Shown piece after piece: positions 34,424 to 42,092 of a stretch of DNA of 51,667 bases. Numbering within the stretch: position 1 is the first letter of the stretch; every line of letters begins with the position of its first letter. Under the pieces are notes generated by a model. That model was not told the DNA's origin. It did not search any database and saw nothing but the letters and a program-made list of their open reading frames with translations. The position numbers and the translations under genes are program-made. The stretch spans positions 1 through 51,667 of the forward strand of contig JAHZHI010000027.1 in NCBI GenBank assembly GCA_019420345.1. The letters are read 5' to 3'. This DNA is from Peptococcaceae bacterium. Lineage in GTDB: Bacteria; Bacillota; Peptococcia; Peptococcales; Peptococcaceae.

Positions 34424-35575
34424 GTGGAACAAGTGATTTTTGAGCGCAGCGGCGGAGCGCTGGTGTTCGCTGATGGGCGTGCGTCGGCGGAGCTGGCCAT
34501 GGCTGGCGATGTGCCGCTGCTTTTAGCGCGGCTGGGTGTGATGAAGCCTTTGATTGTGAGCGGCGGTGGGCTGGCGCGTTCCGGCATTGCTGAGGAGATG
34601 GCGCATCGCGGCATGCCGCTGGTGCATTTCGATGGCTTCACACCGAACCCAACGGCGGAGCAGGCAGCGGCTGGTCTGGCGATGTATCGCGCCAACGACT
34701 GCGATGGGCTTCTGAGCATTGGCGGCGGCAGCGCCATGGATGTGGCGAAGGCGATCAAGGCGTTGGGCGGAAGCGACGAGGCGGCGCCGCTATTGGACCG
34801 TTTGACGCAGCCTGAACCGATGATGGTGCCGCACGTAGCCATGCCGACCACGGCAGGTACAGGCAGCGAGGCGACGCACTTTGCAACGATTTATATTGGC
34901 GGCAAGAAATATTCGGTGGCTCATGAAGCACTGCTGCCAGAAGCGGTTATCCTTGATCCGGCGCAGCTGGCGACGCTGCCGCAGGCAGAGCGGGCGAGCA
35001 CGTTGATGGATGCGCTTTGCCACAGCATCGAGTCGTATTGGTCGGTACGTTCCAGCGAAGAAAGCCGTGCATTTTCGGCACAGGCCATTGGCCTGCTGAC
35101 GGCCAACGCTGCCAGTTATCTGGCTGGCGATGAAGCGGCGGCTGGGGCAGTGCTGGTGGCGTCAAATTTTGCTGGGCGTGCTATCAATCTCACCACCACC
35201 ACAGCGGCGCATGCCATGTGTTATCAGCTGACGGCGTTCTATGGCCTGCGCCATGGTCATGCGGCGGCGGTTTGCCTGCCAGCTGCCTGGGAGCGGCTGA
35301 TGCAGGCTTCGGAAGGCGATGCCGCGTTGGCAGAACGGCTGCGTGGATTGGCGCAGCTGCTTAGTGGAAAGTCAGACCCGCAGGCTGGGCTGGATGCTTT
35401 TCTAGCTTTGCGCAAGCAGGCCGATCTTGCCAATGATTGGCTGCCGGAAGACGATGGCGATCTTGGTCTGTTGGCTGGCTCGGTAAACGTGCAGCGCCTG
35501 AGCAATTTTCCAGTGGCGCTGACAGAAGAGGATCTTGCTGAAATGTATCGCCGCGCATTTGAAGGTGTGCGATGA
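34424..35575 (+). CDS. Iron-containing alcohol dehydrogenase, phosphonoacetaldehyde-reductase-like
   Basis: A 383-residue group III dehydrogenase. NAD(P) motif GGGSAMDVAKA is at 100-110 and the metal ligands are D196, H200 (DALCHSIES), H263 and H277. The stretch INLTTTTAAHAMCYQLT...GLRHGHAAAVCLP is typical of the subgroup that reduces phosphonoacetaldehyde to 2-hydroxyethylphosphonate. The next gene, a nucleotidyltransferase overlapping by 4 bp, supports a phosphonate role. No PEP mutase or decarboxylase gene is in the window, so the substrate must come from elsewhere. The GTG start follows GGAGAGG by 9 bases. Confidence 0.75.
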   Translation: MEQVIFERSGGALVFADGRASAELAMAGDVPLLLARLGVMKPLIVSGGGLARSGIAEEMAHRGMPLVHFDGFTPNPTAEQAAAGLAMYRANDCDGLLSIGGGSAMDVAKAIKALGGSDEAAPLLDRLTQPEPMMVPHVAMPTTAGTGSEATHFATIYIGGKKYSVAHEALLPEAVILDPAQLATLPQAERASTLMDALCHSIESYWSVRSSEESRAFSAQAIGLLTANAASYLAGDEAAAGAVLVASNFAGRAINLTTTTAAHAMCYQLTAFYGLRHGHAAAVCLPAAWERLMQASEGDAALAERLRGLAQLLSGKSDPQAGLDAFLALRKQADLANDWLPEDDGDLGLLAGSVNVQRLSNFPVALTEEDLAEMYRRAFEGVR

Positions 35576-36288
35576 AAGCCTTTATTTTTAATTCTGGTCG
35601 TGGCTCGCGGTTGGGCACTTTGACGGCAGAGCGGCCAAAGGCGCTGGTGCCGCTGGCAACCGGTGAAACGTTGCTGGCGCGGCAGCTGCGGCTGCTGCAT
35701 CAAGCCGGTGTAATGGAAGTGGTGATCAGTACGGGTTATCGCGGCGCACAGATTTGTGAAGCGGTGCAGCCGTTTGCAGCACAAGGCATGCGGTTTACGT
35801 TTGTCGATAATCCTGATTATGCACAGACCAATGCCATTGTTTCGCTGGATCGTGCGGCGGCATGCCTGCGCGGTCAGGATGTGCTGATGATGCACGGTGA
35901 TTTGGTATTTGATGCATCCTGGCTCGAAAAAGTAATGCAGGCATCAGTGCCTGATTTGGCGGCGGTCGATGAAACGACGCCACTCAATGCCAAAGACTTT
36001 AAAGCACAGGTGAGAGATGGGCATATTGCAGCTATCAGTGTGGAATTGTTTGGCGACGACTGCGTCAATTTCATGCCGTTTTACAGGCTCAGTGCCAACG
36101 CTCTTGCGCTTTGGCTGGATGCTGTGCATGCTCGCTGTGCGCATGGCGATACGGCGATTTATGCAGAAACTGCTGCGGCTCCAGTGCTGGAAGAAATGAA
36201 CTTATTTGCGTTGTCCTATGCGGGACATCTGCTGGCCGAGGTAGATACCCCTGCGGACTTGGCAGCCGTAAATGCGCGGCTTTGTTAA
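35572..36288 (+). CDS. Nucleotidyltransferase, phosphonate/phosphocholine cytidylyltransferase-like
   Basis: A 238-residue sugar-phosphate-type nucleotidyltransferase. The N-terminal NTP loop is NSGRGSRLG (7-15) with RPKAL after it, and the metal-binding aspartate is in MMHGDLVFD (near 107). The late residues DTAIYAET and AEVDTPADL match the group that includes aminoethyl- and hydroxyethylphosphonate cytidylyltransferases and LicC. Its 4-bp overlap with the dehydrogenase gene suggests it activates the phosphonate made by that enzyme for transfer to a lipid or glycan. The activity is inferred from family and context. Confidence 0.78.
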   Translation: MKAFIFNSGRGSRLGTLTAERPKALVPLATGETLLARQLRLLHQAGVMEVVISTGYRGAQICEAVQPFAAQGMRFTFVDNPDYAQTNAIVSLDRAAACLRGQDVLMMHGDLVFDASWLEKVMQASVPDLAAVDETTPLNAKDFKAQVRDGHIAAISVELFGDDCVNFMPFYRLSANALALWLDAVHARCAHGDTAIYAETAAAPVLEEMNLFALSYAGHLLAEVDTPADLAAVNARLC

Positions 36289-36325
36289 GAGAACAAGCAA
36301 CTGACTTTTGAAAGGATGAACCATT

Positions 36326-36547
36326 ATGGCAAAAAGAGATTTTGAAAAACGTCAATACGTCTGCCCAAAATGTGGCTGCACCCGATACGAAAGCGATCGT
36401 TTCCAAGCTACTGGCGGCGGTTTTGCGAAGGTGTTTGAAGTTCAGAACAAGCGCTTTGTCACCATTAGCTGTGAAGACTGTGGTTATACGGAACTGTACA
36501 AATCGGACACCTCTCTTGGCATGAATATTCTCGATCTTTTGGTATAA
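36326..36547 (+). CDS. Small zinc-ribbon protein
   Basis: A 73-residue protein with two cysteine pairs (C13/C16 in CPKCGC, and C49/C52 in CEDC) that form a zinc ribbon, plus the block QNKRFVTISCEDCGYTELY typical of the small nucleic-acid-binding zinc-ribbon family (PF09855 type). The function is unknown. GAAAGGAT lies upstream. It is followed by a small unknown gene and thioredoxin on the same strand. Confidence 0.8.
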   Translation: MAKRDFEKRQYVCPKCGCTRYESDRFQATGGGFAKVFEVQNKRFVTISCEDCGYTELYKSDTSLGMNILDLLV

Positions 36548-36565
36548 CTGAAAGGAGGGCTGATG

Positions 36566-36868
36566 ATGGATCTTCAAGATGTAATTGTCAATCTGCGTGC
36601 TCTGGCCAAACAAGATCCTGCTGTACGCGATCGTTTGCTGGCCACACGTGACGCTGAAAATGCAGAAGAAGTTTTCTGCCAGGTTGCCACGGAACTGGGT
36701 CAGACGATCAGCATCACTGAACTGGCCTTCGCCGGCGAAGCCGACTATGCAGCCATGCGCCGTGCCACCAATGGCGGCGGTGAAAATTCTCCGGTGCTGC
36801 GCGGCGAAGACGACTACTACGATCTTTTCATGTGCGAATTGGAAGCCATGAAAAATGCGGACAAGTGA
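36566..36868 (+). CDS. Small protein, weakly Nif11-like
   Basis: A roughly 100-residue acidic protein. Residues 6-48 (LRALAKQDPAVRDRLLATRD, then FCQVATELG) are laid out like a Nif11-type leader domain, and a GGG follows near residue 73 before a short acidic, tyrosine-containing tail. Nif11-type leaders are cut after a double glycine in some RiPP pathways, but no modifying enzyme or transporter is adjacent and the resemblance is weak. GGAGGG precedes two tandem ATGs (36563, 36566); the second is better spaced. It probably forms one unit with the zinc-ribbon gene. Confidence 0.55.
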   Translation: MDLQDVIVNLRALAKQDPAVRDRLLATRDAENAEEVFCQVATELGQTISITELAFAGEADYAAMRRATNGGGENSPVLRGEDDYYDLFMCELEAMKNADK

Positions 36869-36933
36869 GGACCGCGATAGATAAAAAAATGATTTTCCAG
36901 TGATTTTTTTATTTCAAACCACGGAAAGTATGT

Positions 36934-36939
36934 TATACT
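36934..36939 (+). promoter_or_regulatory. Extended -10 promoter of trxA
   Basis: TATACT preceded by TGT (TGnTATACT) lies 35 bp upstream of the thioredoxin start. The -35 region is weak. Confidence 0.5.
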
Positions 36940-36973
36940 ATAAGCAACGTATCCTGAAGGAGGAAATAAACAA

Positions 36974-37282
36974 ATGGCAGTAGTTACCATTACCAAAGAA
37001 AATTTTGAAGAGGAAGTTATCAAAAGCGACAAGCCTGTACTCCTCGATTTCTGGGCAGCATGGTGCGGACCTTGCCGCATGGTAGGCCCTATCGTGGAAC
37101 AGATCTCTAACGAACGTGAAGACATCAAGGTTGGTAAGATCAATGTTGACGAACAGACCGAATTGGCTACCGCGTTTCATGTTATGAGTATCCCTACCCT
37201 CGTTGCTGTCAAAGACGGGAAGATTGTCAACCAGTCCGTTGGCGTTCAGCCAAAGGCCGACATTCTTGCCTTGCTTGACTAA
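36974..37282 (+). CDS. trxA: Thioredoxin
   Basis: A 102-residue classical thioredoxin with the active site WCGPC (C31, C34), the buried aspartate in LLDFWAAW, and the cis-proline in MSIPTL. It is a cytoplasmic disulfide reductant. AAGGAGG precedes the ATG; a terminator follows. No thioredoxin reductase gene is in the window. Confidence 0.96.
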   Translation: MAVVTITKENFEEEVIKSDKPVLLDFWAAWCGPCRMVGPIVEQISNEREDIKVGKINVDEQTELATAFHVMSIPTLVAVKDGKIVNQSVGVQPKADILALLD

Positions 37283-37296
37283 GTTTTGCAGATGAA

Positions 37297-37336
37297 GCGC
37301 TGGCTTTCTGTTTTGGCAGGAAGCTGGCGTTTTTTT
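37297..37336 (+). terminator. Terminator after trxA
   Basis: A 14-bp stem with several G-T pairs (arms 37297-37310 and 37317-37330) is followed by seven T residues. The remaining spacer to 37492 holds a TATAAT at 37427-37432, a likely -10 for the MarR gene. Confidence 0.8.
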
Positions 37337-37492
37337 GTGCGCCTGCTATTTCCGTGGATTTTACTTACAATAAACACAGCTGATTGATTAAAAGCAAAAA
37401 AGTCTTTTCATTCCCCCATAAATCAGTATAATAAGAATCGAAAGAACGATTTAGCTGCTAAACAGGCACCCGTTCTCAGAGAGGTGTTACCG

Positions 37493-37933
37493 ATGGAACG
37501 AAAAGATATTTACATCACCGCTTATCGCCTCATCAATAAGTACAACGCCAAGACCAAACAGCCCAAAACCTTTGGCACTGCAGAGACTGTCTGCGGTTCC
37601 GAAGCGCAGGTGTTGGACGTTGTGGCCCACGAACAGCCGGTTACACCGTCGCAAATTGCGGCACTTTTAGGCATCACCAAAGGCGCCGTGTCGCAGACTT
37701 TGGCCAAGATTGAAAAGAAAGCGCTCATCGTGCGCAGTCCATCAAGCGATGGCAATGGGATGGTGACCATTCGGCTGTCACAAGCGGGAGAAGAAATTTT
37801 AATAAATTATTATGCATATCGTGATTGTCGGCTTCGCAAAGTGATCGCCGCTGCCCAGGCGCTGCCGCCGGAAAGTGCAGCAGCAGTGCTGCAAATGCTG
37901 GAGGCTTTTGAAGAAGCCCTCGATCAATATTGA
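37493..37933 (+). CDS. MarR-family regulator
   Basis: A 146-residue winged-helix regulator. The DNA-binding part is visible as TPSQIAALLGITKGAVSQTLAKIEKKALIVRSPSSDG (about 55-90), with flanking dimerisation helices. ATG at 37493 has AGAGGTG upstream. It precedes the Fe-S assembly genes by 31 bp on the same strand, so it probably belongs to that operon and may control it in response to oxidants or iron-sulfur status. No Fe-S-binding cysteine cluster is visible; only one cysteine pair-like feature (C34, C118) is spread out. Confidence 0.85.
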   Translation: MERKDIYITAYRLINKYNAKTKQPKTFGTAETVCGSEAQVLDVVAHEQPVTPSQIAALLGITKGAVSQTLAKIEKKALIVRSPSSDGNGMVTIRLSQAGEEILINYYAYRDCRLRKVIAAAQALPPESAAAVLQMLEAFEEALDQY

Positions 37934-37964
37934 TCGTTATTTATGGTTAAATGGAGGAGTTACC

Positions 37965-38678
37965 ATGTTAAAATTAGAACATATTTCTTACGGCGTTGAG
38001 GAGCGCCCAAATATTCTTAACGACGTCAATTTGGAGATTGATGAACCGTTTGTGGCCATCACTGGTCCTAACGGCAGCGGCAAGAGTACCTTGATGAAGG
38101 TCATCTGCGGCATCATCAAGCCAACCAGCGGCCGCATCACCTTCAACGGCCAGGATATCACCGACTGGAGCATCACTGATCGTGCCAACCTTGGCATCAG
38201 CTATGCCTTCCAGAAACCGGTCGCCTTCAAAGGCCTCAAGGTCATCGATCTTTTGACCCTGGCATCTGGCCGCGGCACCTCCCTTAGTGAAGCGTGCGAC
38301 TACCTCAGCGAAGTTGGCCTCTGCGCGCGCGATTACATCGATCGTGAACTCAACGACAGCCTTTCCGGCGGTGAAATGAAACGTATCGAAATTGCTATGA
38401 TGCTCGCTCGTAGCACTGCGCTGTCGCTCTTCGATGAACCAGAAGCCGGCATCGACCTTTGGAGCTTCCAAAGCTTGATCCAGGTCTTTGAAAAGATGAA
38501 CGAAAAGACCAATGGTAAAATCCTTATCATCAGCCACCAGGAACGCATTCTCAACATTGCCGACCGCATCATCATGATGCAGGATGGCAAAGTGGTGCGC
38601 GATGGCAAGCCAGATGATGTGATGCCACACATCATTGGCAGTGGCTGCACAAAGATCATGGACAAATTAGCGAAATAA
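37965..38678 (+). CDS. Fe-S assembly ATPase SmsC (SufC-like)
   Basis: A 237-residue ABC ATPase of the SufC type. Walker A is GPNGSGKS (34-41), the signature is LSGGE (133-137) followed by MKRIEIA, Walker B ends FDEPEAGID, and the H-loop is IISHQ. The FDEPEAGID form is typical of SufC rather than of transport ATPases. Together with the short SufB next to it, and no sufD, sufS, sufU or sufE in the window, it resembles the minimal SMS (SmsC-SmsB) iron-sulfur machinery. GGAGG precedes the ATG, and the MarR gene is upstream. Confidence 0.88.
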   Translation: MLKLEHISYGVEERPNILNDVNLEIDEPFVAITGPNGSGKSTLMKVICGIIKPTSGRITFNGQDITDWSITDRANLGISYAFQKPVAFKGLKVIDLLTLASGRGTSLSEACDYLSEVGLCARDYIDRELNDSLSGGEMKRIEIAMMLARSTALSLFDEPEAGIDLWSFQSLIQVFEKMNEKTNGKILIISHQERILNIADRIIMMQDGKVVRDGKPDDVMPHIIGSGCTKIMDKLAK

Positions 38679-38692
38679 AGGAGGTTTCGACC

Positions 38693-39613
38693 ATGGATGA
38701 AATTCAGAAACGTTTATTAAAAGAAGTTGCCGACCTCGACGCACTGCCAGTCGGGGCATATAATATCCGTGCCGATGGACAGGCTGCAGGCCGCCGTTCC
38801 ACGGCAAATATTGAAATCGTTCCTCAGAAAGAACGTCAGGGCATTGAGATTCACGTTAAAGACGGCACCGTCAACGAATCCATGCACATTCCTGTCATCA
38901 TGGAACAGAGCGGTCTCAAAGACCTCGTTTACAACGATTTTTACATTGGTGAAAACTGCAATGTCACCATCGTTGCCGGCTGCGGCATTCATAACTGCGG
39001 CGGTGGCGGCGACAGCCAGCACGACGGGATTCATACGTTCTACATTGGTAAAAACTCTAAAGTCAAATACATTGAAAAACACTTTGGTGAAGGCGATGGC
39101 CGCGGCAAGCAGATCATGAATCCAACCACTATTCTCCATCTTGAAGAAGGGGCAGAAATGGAAATGGAAACCACGCAGATCGAAGGCATCGACGACACCA
39201 TTCGTGAAACCAGCGGGGATCTCGCTGAAGGTGCTACCCTCATCATTCATGAAAAGATCCTCACCACTGGCGATCAGGTGGCAAAGACCAATTTCTCTGT
39301 GGACCTCAACGGGGAAAATTGCAGCGCCAATGTGGTCAGCCGCAGTGTTGCCAAAGATCAGTCCTTCCAGGAATTCATTTCCCGCATCAACGGCAACACC
39401 GAATGCTATGGTCACACCGAATGCGATGCCATCATCATGGATGACGCACATGTCATCGCTTCGCCACAGCTGTCGGCCAACAGCGTAGACGCCAGCTTGA
39501 TTCACGAAGCAGCCATCGGTAAAATTGCCGGTGAACAGCTCATCAAGCTCATGACCCTCGGCCTCACTGAACAAGAAGCTGAAGAACAAATCATCAACGG
39601 CTTCCTTAAATAA
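38693..39613 (+). CDS. Fe-S scaffold SmsB (short SufB/SufD-like)
   Basis: A 306-residue SufBD-fold beta-helix protein, far shorter than classical SufB (about 470). The core shows NVTIVAGCGIHNCGGGGDSQHDG with cysteines near 93 and 99, and a late block with AHVIASPQLSANSVDASLIHEAAIGKIAGEQL, matching the C-terminal half of SufB where the catalytic His and Glu lie. It should form a complex with SmsC and assemble Fe-S clusters. It starts 14 bp after smsC with AAAGGAGG and ends at a terminator. The SMS assignment rests on length and on the absence of other suf genes. Confidence 0.85.
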   Translation: MDEIQKRLLKEVADLDALPVGAYNIRADGQAAGRRSTANIEIVPQKERQGIEIHVKDGTVNESMHIPVIMEQSGLKDLVYNDFYIGENCNVTIVAGCGIHNCGGGGDSQHDGIHTFYIGKNSKVKYIEKHFGEGDGRGKQIMNPTTILHLEEGAEMEMETTQIEGIDDTIRETSGDLAEGATLIIHEKILTTGDQVAKTNFSVDLNGENCSANVVSRSVAKDQSFQEFISRINGNTECYGHTECDAIIMDDAHVIASPQLSANSVDASLIHEAAIGKIAGEQLIKLMTLGLTEQEAEEQIINGFLK

Positions 39614-39626
39614 TCTTTCACACACA

Positions 39627-39668
39627 AAAAAGCCTTTCCGTGTTCGCGGGAAGGCTTTTCGTTTTTCG
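39627..39668 (+). terminator. Terminator after smsB
   Basis: A 12-bp stem with one G-T pair (arms 39627-39638 and 39648-39659) is followed by CGTTTTT. Confidence 0.85.
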
Positions 39669-39729
39669 TCATGCAGGATGTGTTACAATAGCTGTAATTA
39701 AACACAACGACGAAAGGAAGGGATGCCTC

Positions 39730-40470
39730 ATGGCCTTGTACGCGCTGGGCGATTTGCACCTCAGCTTTCAGGCAGACAAATCGATGGATATGTTTGGCAA
39801 AGCCTGGAAACACCACGAACGCAAAATAGAAAAATATGTCAATAAAATTGTCGCCCCAGACGACACCCTGGTGCTCACGGGTGACCATTCCTGGGGACGT
39901 AAGCTGGACGAATGCCAAGAAGATCTCGCTTTCATTGAGCGTCTGCCTGGGCAAAAGATCCTCCTGCGCGGCAACCATGACATGTTTTGGGACGCGAAGA
40001 AAACGGCACGTCTGAACGATGCTTTCGCGGGACGGCTTTTCTTCCTGCAGAACAATTTCGCCAGCTATCAAGATTATGCCCTTGTTGGCACCAAAGGCTA
40101 CACCTTTGAAGGGCCATTCTATTTAGATCCATGGGGGCGCATCGTTGGCTGGGACGAGGAAAACGAGCAGCACGCCGAAAAATTGGTGGCGCGTGAGATG
40201 GTTCGTTTGCATGATTCCTTTGAACAGGCAACGGCGGCTGGCTATCGCAAGTTCATCATGTTTCTGCACTATCCGCCAACGAACATTCTCGAGGATGCCT
40301 CGCCATTTACCGATATTGCCGAAGAATACGGTGTTGAAACAGTCGTTTATTCTCACTGCCACGGTGCCAAACGCTTCGGCGATAGTCTGCGCGGCACCGT
40401 GCGCGGGGTGAAGTATATGCTTGTCAGCGGCGACTATCTTGATTTTAAGCCGGCGCTGGTGCTGGCGTGA
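39730..40470 (+). CDS. Calcineurin-like metallophosphoesterase
   Basis: A 246-residue metallophosphoesterase. The five family motifs are visible: GDLHL (D8, H10), TGDHSWG, RGNHD, HYPP and SHCHG. Cytoplasmic, with no signal peptide. The substrate is unknown. The ATG at 39730 follows GAAAGGAAGG. TGTTACAAT at 39681-39689 is a plausible extended -10 promoter. A long terminator follows, so it is transcribed alone. Confidence 0.88.
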   Translation: MALYALGDLHLSFQADKSMDMFGKAWKHHERKIEKYVNKIVAPDDTLVLTGDHSWGRKLDECQEDLAFIERLPGQKILLRGNHDMFWDAKKTARLNDAFAGRLFFLQNNFASYQDYALVGTKGYTFEGPFYLDPWGRIVGWDEENEQHAEKLVAREMVRLHDSFEQATAAGYRKFIMFLHYPPTNILEDASPFTDIAEEYGVETVVYSHCHGAKRFGDSLRGTVRGVKYMLVSGDYLDFKPALVLA

Positions 40471-40545
40471 TTTATGAGTTTTGCCAAGACTGCGGCCAGA
40501 TGTTCAGATAACGACATTCGCTAATTCATTATTTTAATTTAAGGA

Positions 40546-40592
40546 GGCCCCTGCTTTTCGAATCCTTCATCGAAAAGCAGGGGCCGTTTTTT
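40546..40592 (+). terminator. Perfect 15-bp hairpin terminator
   Basis: Arms 40546-40560 and 40571-40585 are perfectly complementary with a 10-nt loop, and a G plus six T residues follow. It ends the phosphoesterase transcript about 75 bp after the stop codon. Confidence 0.9.
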
Positions 40593-40621
40593 ACACATTT
40601 TGCACATCATGTTCATAAATT

Positions 40622-40650
40622 TTGAAATTTAGATACAATAAAAATATTAT
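40622..40650 (+). promoter_or_regulatory. Promoter of the DUF6485 gene
   Basis: TTGAAA at 40622-40627 and TATTAT at 40645-40650 with a 17-bp spacer, 160 bp before the coding start. Confidence 0.65.
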
Positions 40651-40656
40651 CTGTGT

Positions 40657-40809
40657 TAAAATAGGCATATAGTACCAAACCATTGCTGAAGCCAGTACAT
40701 TTAACCGATTCAGCAAGGAGACTGTTAAAGTCGATGCAGCCTGTAGCTGTATCATGGGATGCGTATCCTGGATTTATTGAGCGTTGATAACAGAAAGGAA
40801 GCAACAACA
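40657..40809 (+). other. Structured 5' leader of the DUF6485 gene
   Basis: The roughly 150-nt leader can form several hairpins: TTGCTGAA / TTCAGCAA closing an 18-nt internal segment (about 40683-40718), CAGC/GCTG, and GGAT/ATCC. A short frame, MQPVAVSWDAYPGFIER (from 40735), is also open but poorly spaced from an upstream AAGGAG. It does not match a riboswitch class I can recall. Together with the terminator and promoter this accounts for the gene-free stretch 40471-40809. Confidence 0.4.
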
Positions 40810-41007
40810 ATGACGCAACGATGTGACAACAAACGAGAATGCCCTTGCACTTATGACTGCCCGCGCCACGGCAAATGCTGTGAATGTGTCGCACACCACC
40901 GCGACCACAACGAAGGGGTTCCTGGCTGTTTCTTTTCCAAGGAAGCCGAGGCCACGTACGACCGCAGCATAGAAGCTCTGGCTAGAGATCATGGCATCAT
41001 CCAATAA
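40810..41007 (+). CDS. DUF6485 cysteine-rich small protein
   Basis: A 65-residue protein with the pattern CDNKRECPCTYDC, CPRHGKCCECVAHH and CFF, which identifies the DUF6485 family of putative metal-binding proteins. Nine cysteines and several histidines suggest zinc or Fe-S binding. The function is unknown. GAAAGGAAG precedes the ATG at 40810. A VOC-family gene follows after 54 bp on the same strand, and the two may be cotranscribed. Confidence 0.85.
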   Translation: MTQRCDNKRECPCTYDCPRHGKCCECVAHHRDHNEGVPGCFFSKEAEATYDRSIEALARDHGIIQ

Positions 41008-41061
41008 GAAAACAATGCCGTTTCATAGAGTGATGAACGATTGCATAAGGAGGAACCGGCA

Positions 41062-41673
41062 ATGAACGATCGTCAAAAGAACACCATTCAGCCCGAGCTG
41101 CCGAATATTGTCGGGCTGTCACACATTTGTATTTTTGTGGACGACATGGAGCAGGCTGTCGACTATTACCGTGACCTTTTGGGCGTGGAGCCGGACCATT
41201 GCCTGTCTCACTGGAAAAACGAAGGCTTTTTCAAGGCCGGCGGTTTTGTAGACGAGGCAGCCGATGGTGACGTATCCATTGCCTTTGTCAACGTGCCAGG
41301 CACCAGGCTGACCTTGGAGCTGATGCAGTATCACCAGCCGAAAGGACGGACAGAGCCTGTGATTTTTGCTGCCAATGATGTAAGCGGTGCCCGTCATGTG
41401 GCTTTGAAAGTGACCAATATCGAAGCGGCGTTTGCGCATATTCAGGCTATGCCGGATACTCGATTGATCAATGAGACCGAAGCTTATCAGGTTTATCAGA
41501 TCAGCGAAACGCAGCCATCGGACGTTCGCTTCTTTGATCAGGCGCCGGGCGAAACCGACGCGCGCAACATCGAGACCGCCAACATTCTGGGACAGGTGCG
41601 CTACTTCTATTTTATTGATCGCTATGGCCTGCAATGGGAGTTTGAGCAGGGGCACACTGATATTGGCGATTGA
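41062..41673 (+). CDS. VOC (glyoxalase/bleomycin resistance) family protein
   Basis: A 203-residue vicinal-oxygen-chelate protein. The first beta-alpha-beta-beta-beta unit begins VGLSHICIFVDDMEQAVDYYRDLLG (H21 a likely metal ligand) and carries LTLELMQY; the second begins SGARHVALKVTNIEAAFAHI (a further histidine) and ends LQWEFEQGH (glutamate). The four ligands expected for a metal site are present, but the reaction (isomerase, epimerase, lyase or binding protein) cannot be told. The start at 41062 follows AAGGAGG. Confidence 0.85.
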   Translation: MNDRQKNTIQPELPNIVGLSHICIFVDDMEQAVDYYRDLLGVEPDHCLSHWKNEGFFKAGGFVDEAADGDVSIAFVNVPGTRLTLELMQYHQPKGRTEPVIFAANDVSGARHVALKVTNIEAAFAHIQAMPDTRLINETEAYQVYQISETQPSDVRFFDQAPGETDARNIETANILGQVRYFYFIDRYGLQWEFEQGHTDIGD

Positions 41674-41766
41674 TTGGTGACAAAGCATCGAACCATGGCA
41701 GACGTTCTGATTTTCAGATAGTGGCCGCTCAAACGGTCATTCCATATCAAGAAAACGCATCCTGCA

Positions 41767-41829
41767 AGCGCTCCTTGGTGCTGCCTCGAACCCTGCATTT
41801 CAAGGCGCCACCAAGGAGCGCTTTTCATT
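41767..41829 (+). terminator. Terminator after the VOC gene
   Basis: A perfect 15-bp inverted repeat (AAGCGCTCCTTGGTG with its complement, 28-nt internal segment) ends in TTTTC. A TATAAT lies about 30 bp downstream (near 41855-41860). Confidence 0.8.
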
Positions 41830-41924
41830 GTTCAAAAAGATCGAGCTGTCGTTGTATAATGGGGAAAAGAGATGCAGCGAGATAAAGAACAGGAAGTAAC
41901 GACGATGACAGCGGTGGTGCAGCG

Positions 41925-42092
41925 CACACCATGGTGTGGACACATTAGCCGTTAATGTGTCCACAGGCGCCAGGCTTTTAAGAATATATGGGTTTCGTGG
42001 TGGCACGCTGCAGCGAGCTGGATGAGCAGAGCAATCCTTATCCGCTCCTGTACATGCGGCGCGGTCAAGAAACAGGAGGGATGACAAAATGA
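41925..42092 (+). pseudogene. Acetyltransferase-like C-terminal remnant, frameshifted
   Basis: No intact gene lies in 41674-42088. One frame reads VDTLAVNVSTGARLLRIYG and, after a single-base shift near 41988, another reads GFVVARCSELDEQSNPYPLLYMRR and ends in TGA at 42090-42092, overlapping the next start. The joined peptide has the ARxLY-x-x-GF pattern of a GNAT acetyltransferase C terminus. A perfect 13-bp inverted repeat (41935-41947 / 41953-41965) lies inside it. The N-terminal part is missing. The identification is tentative. Confidence 0.35.

Noticed and set aside
37875..38678. SmsC gene starting inside the MarR gene
   Set aside because: The ATG at 37965 has a GGAGG site and gives the normal SufC N terminus. 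The extra upstream residues are shadow sequence of the MarR gene.
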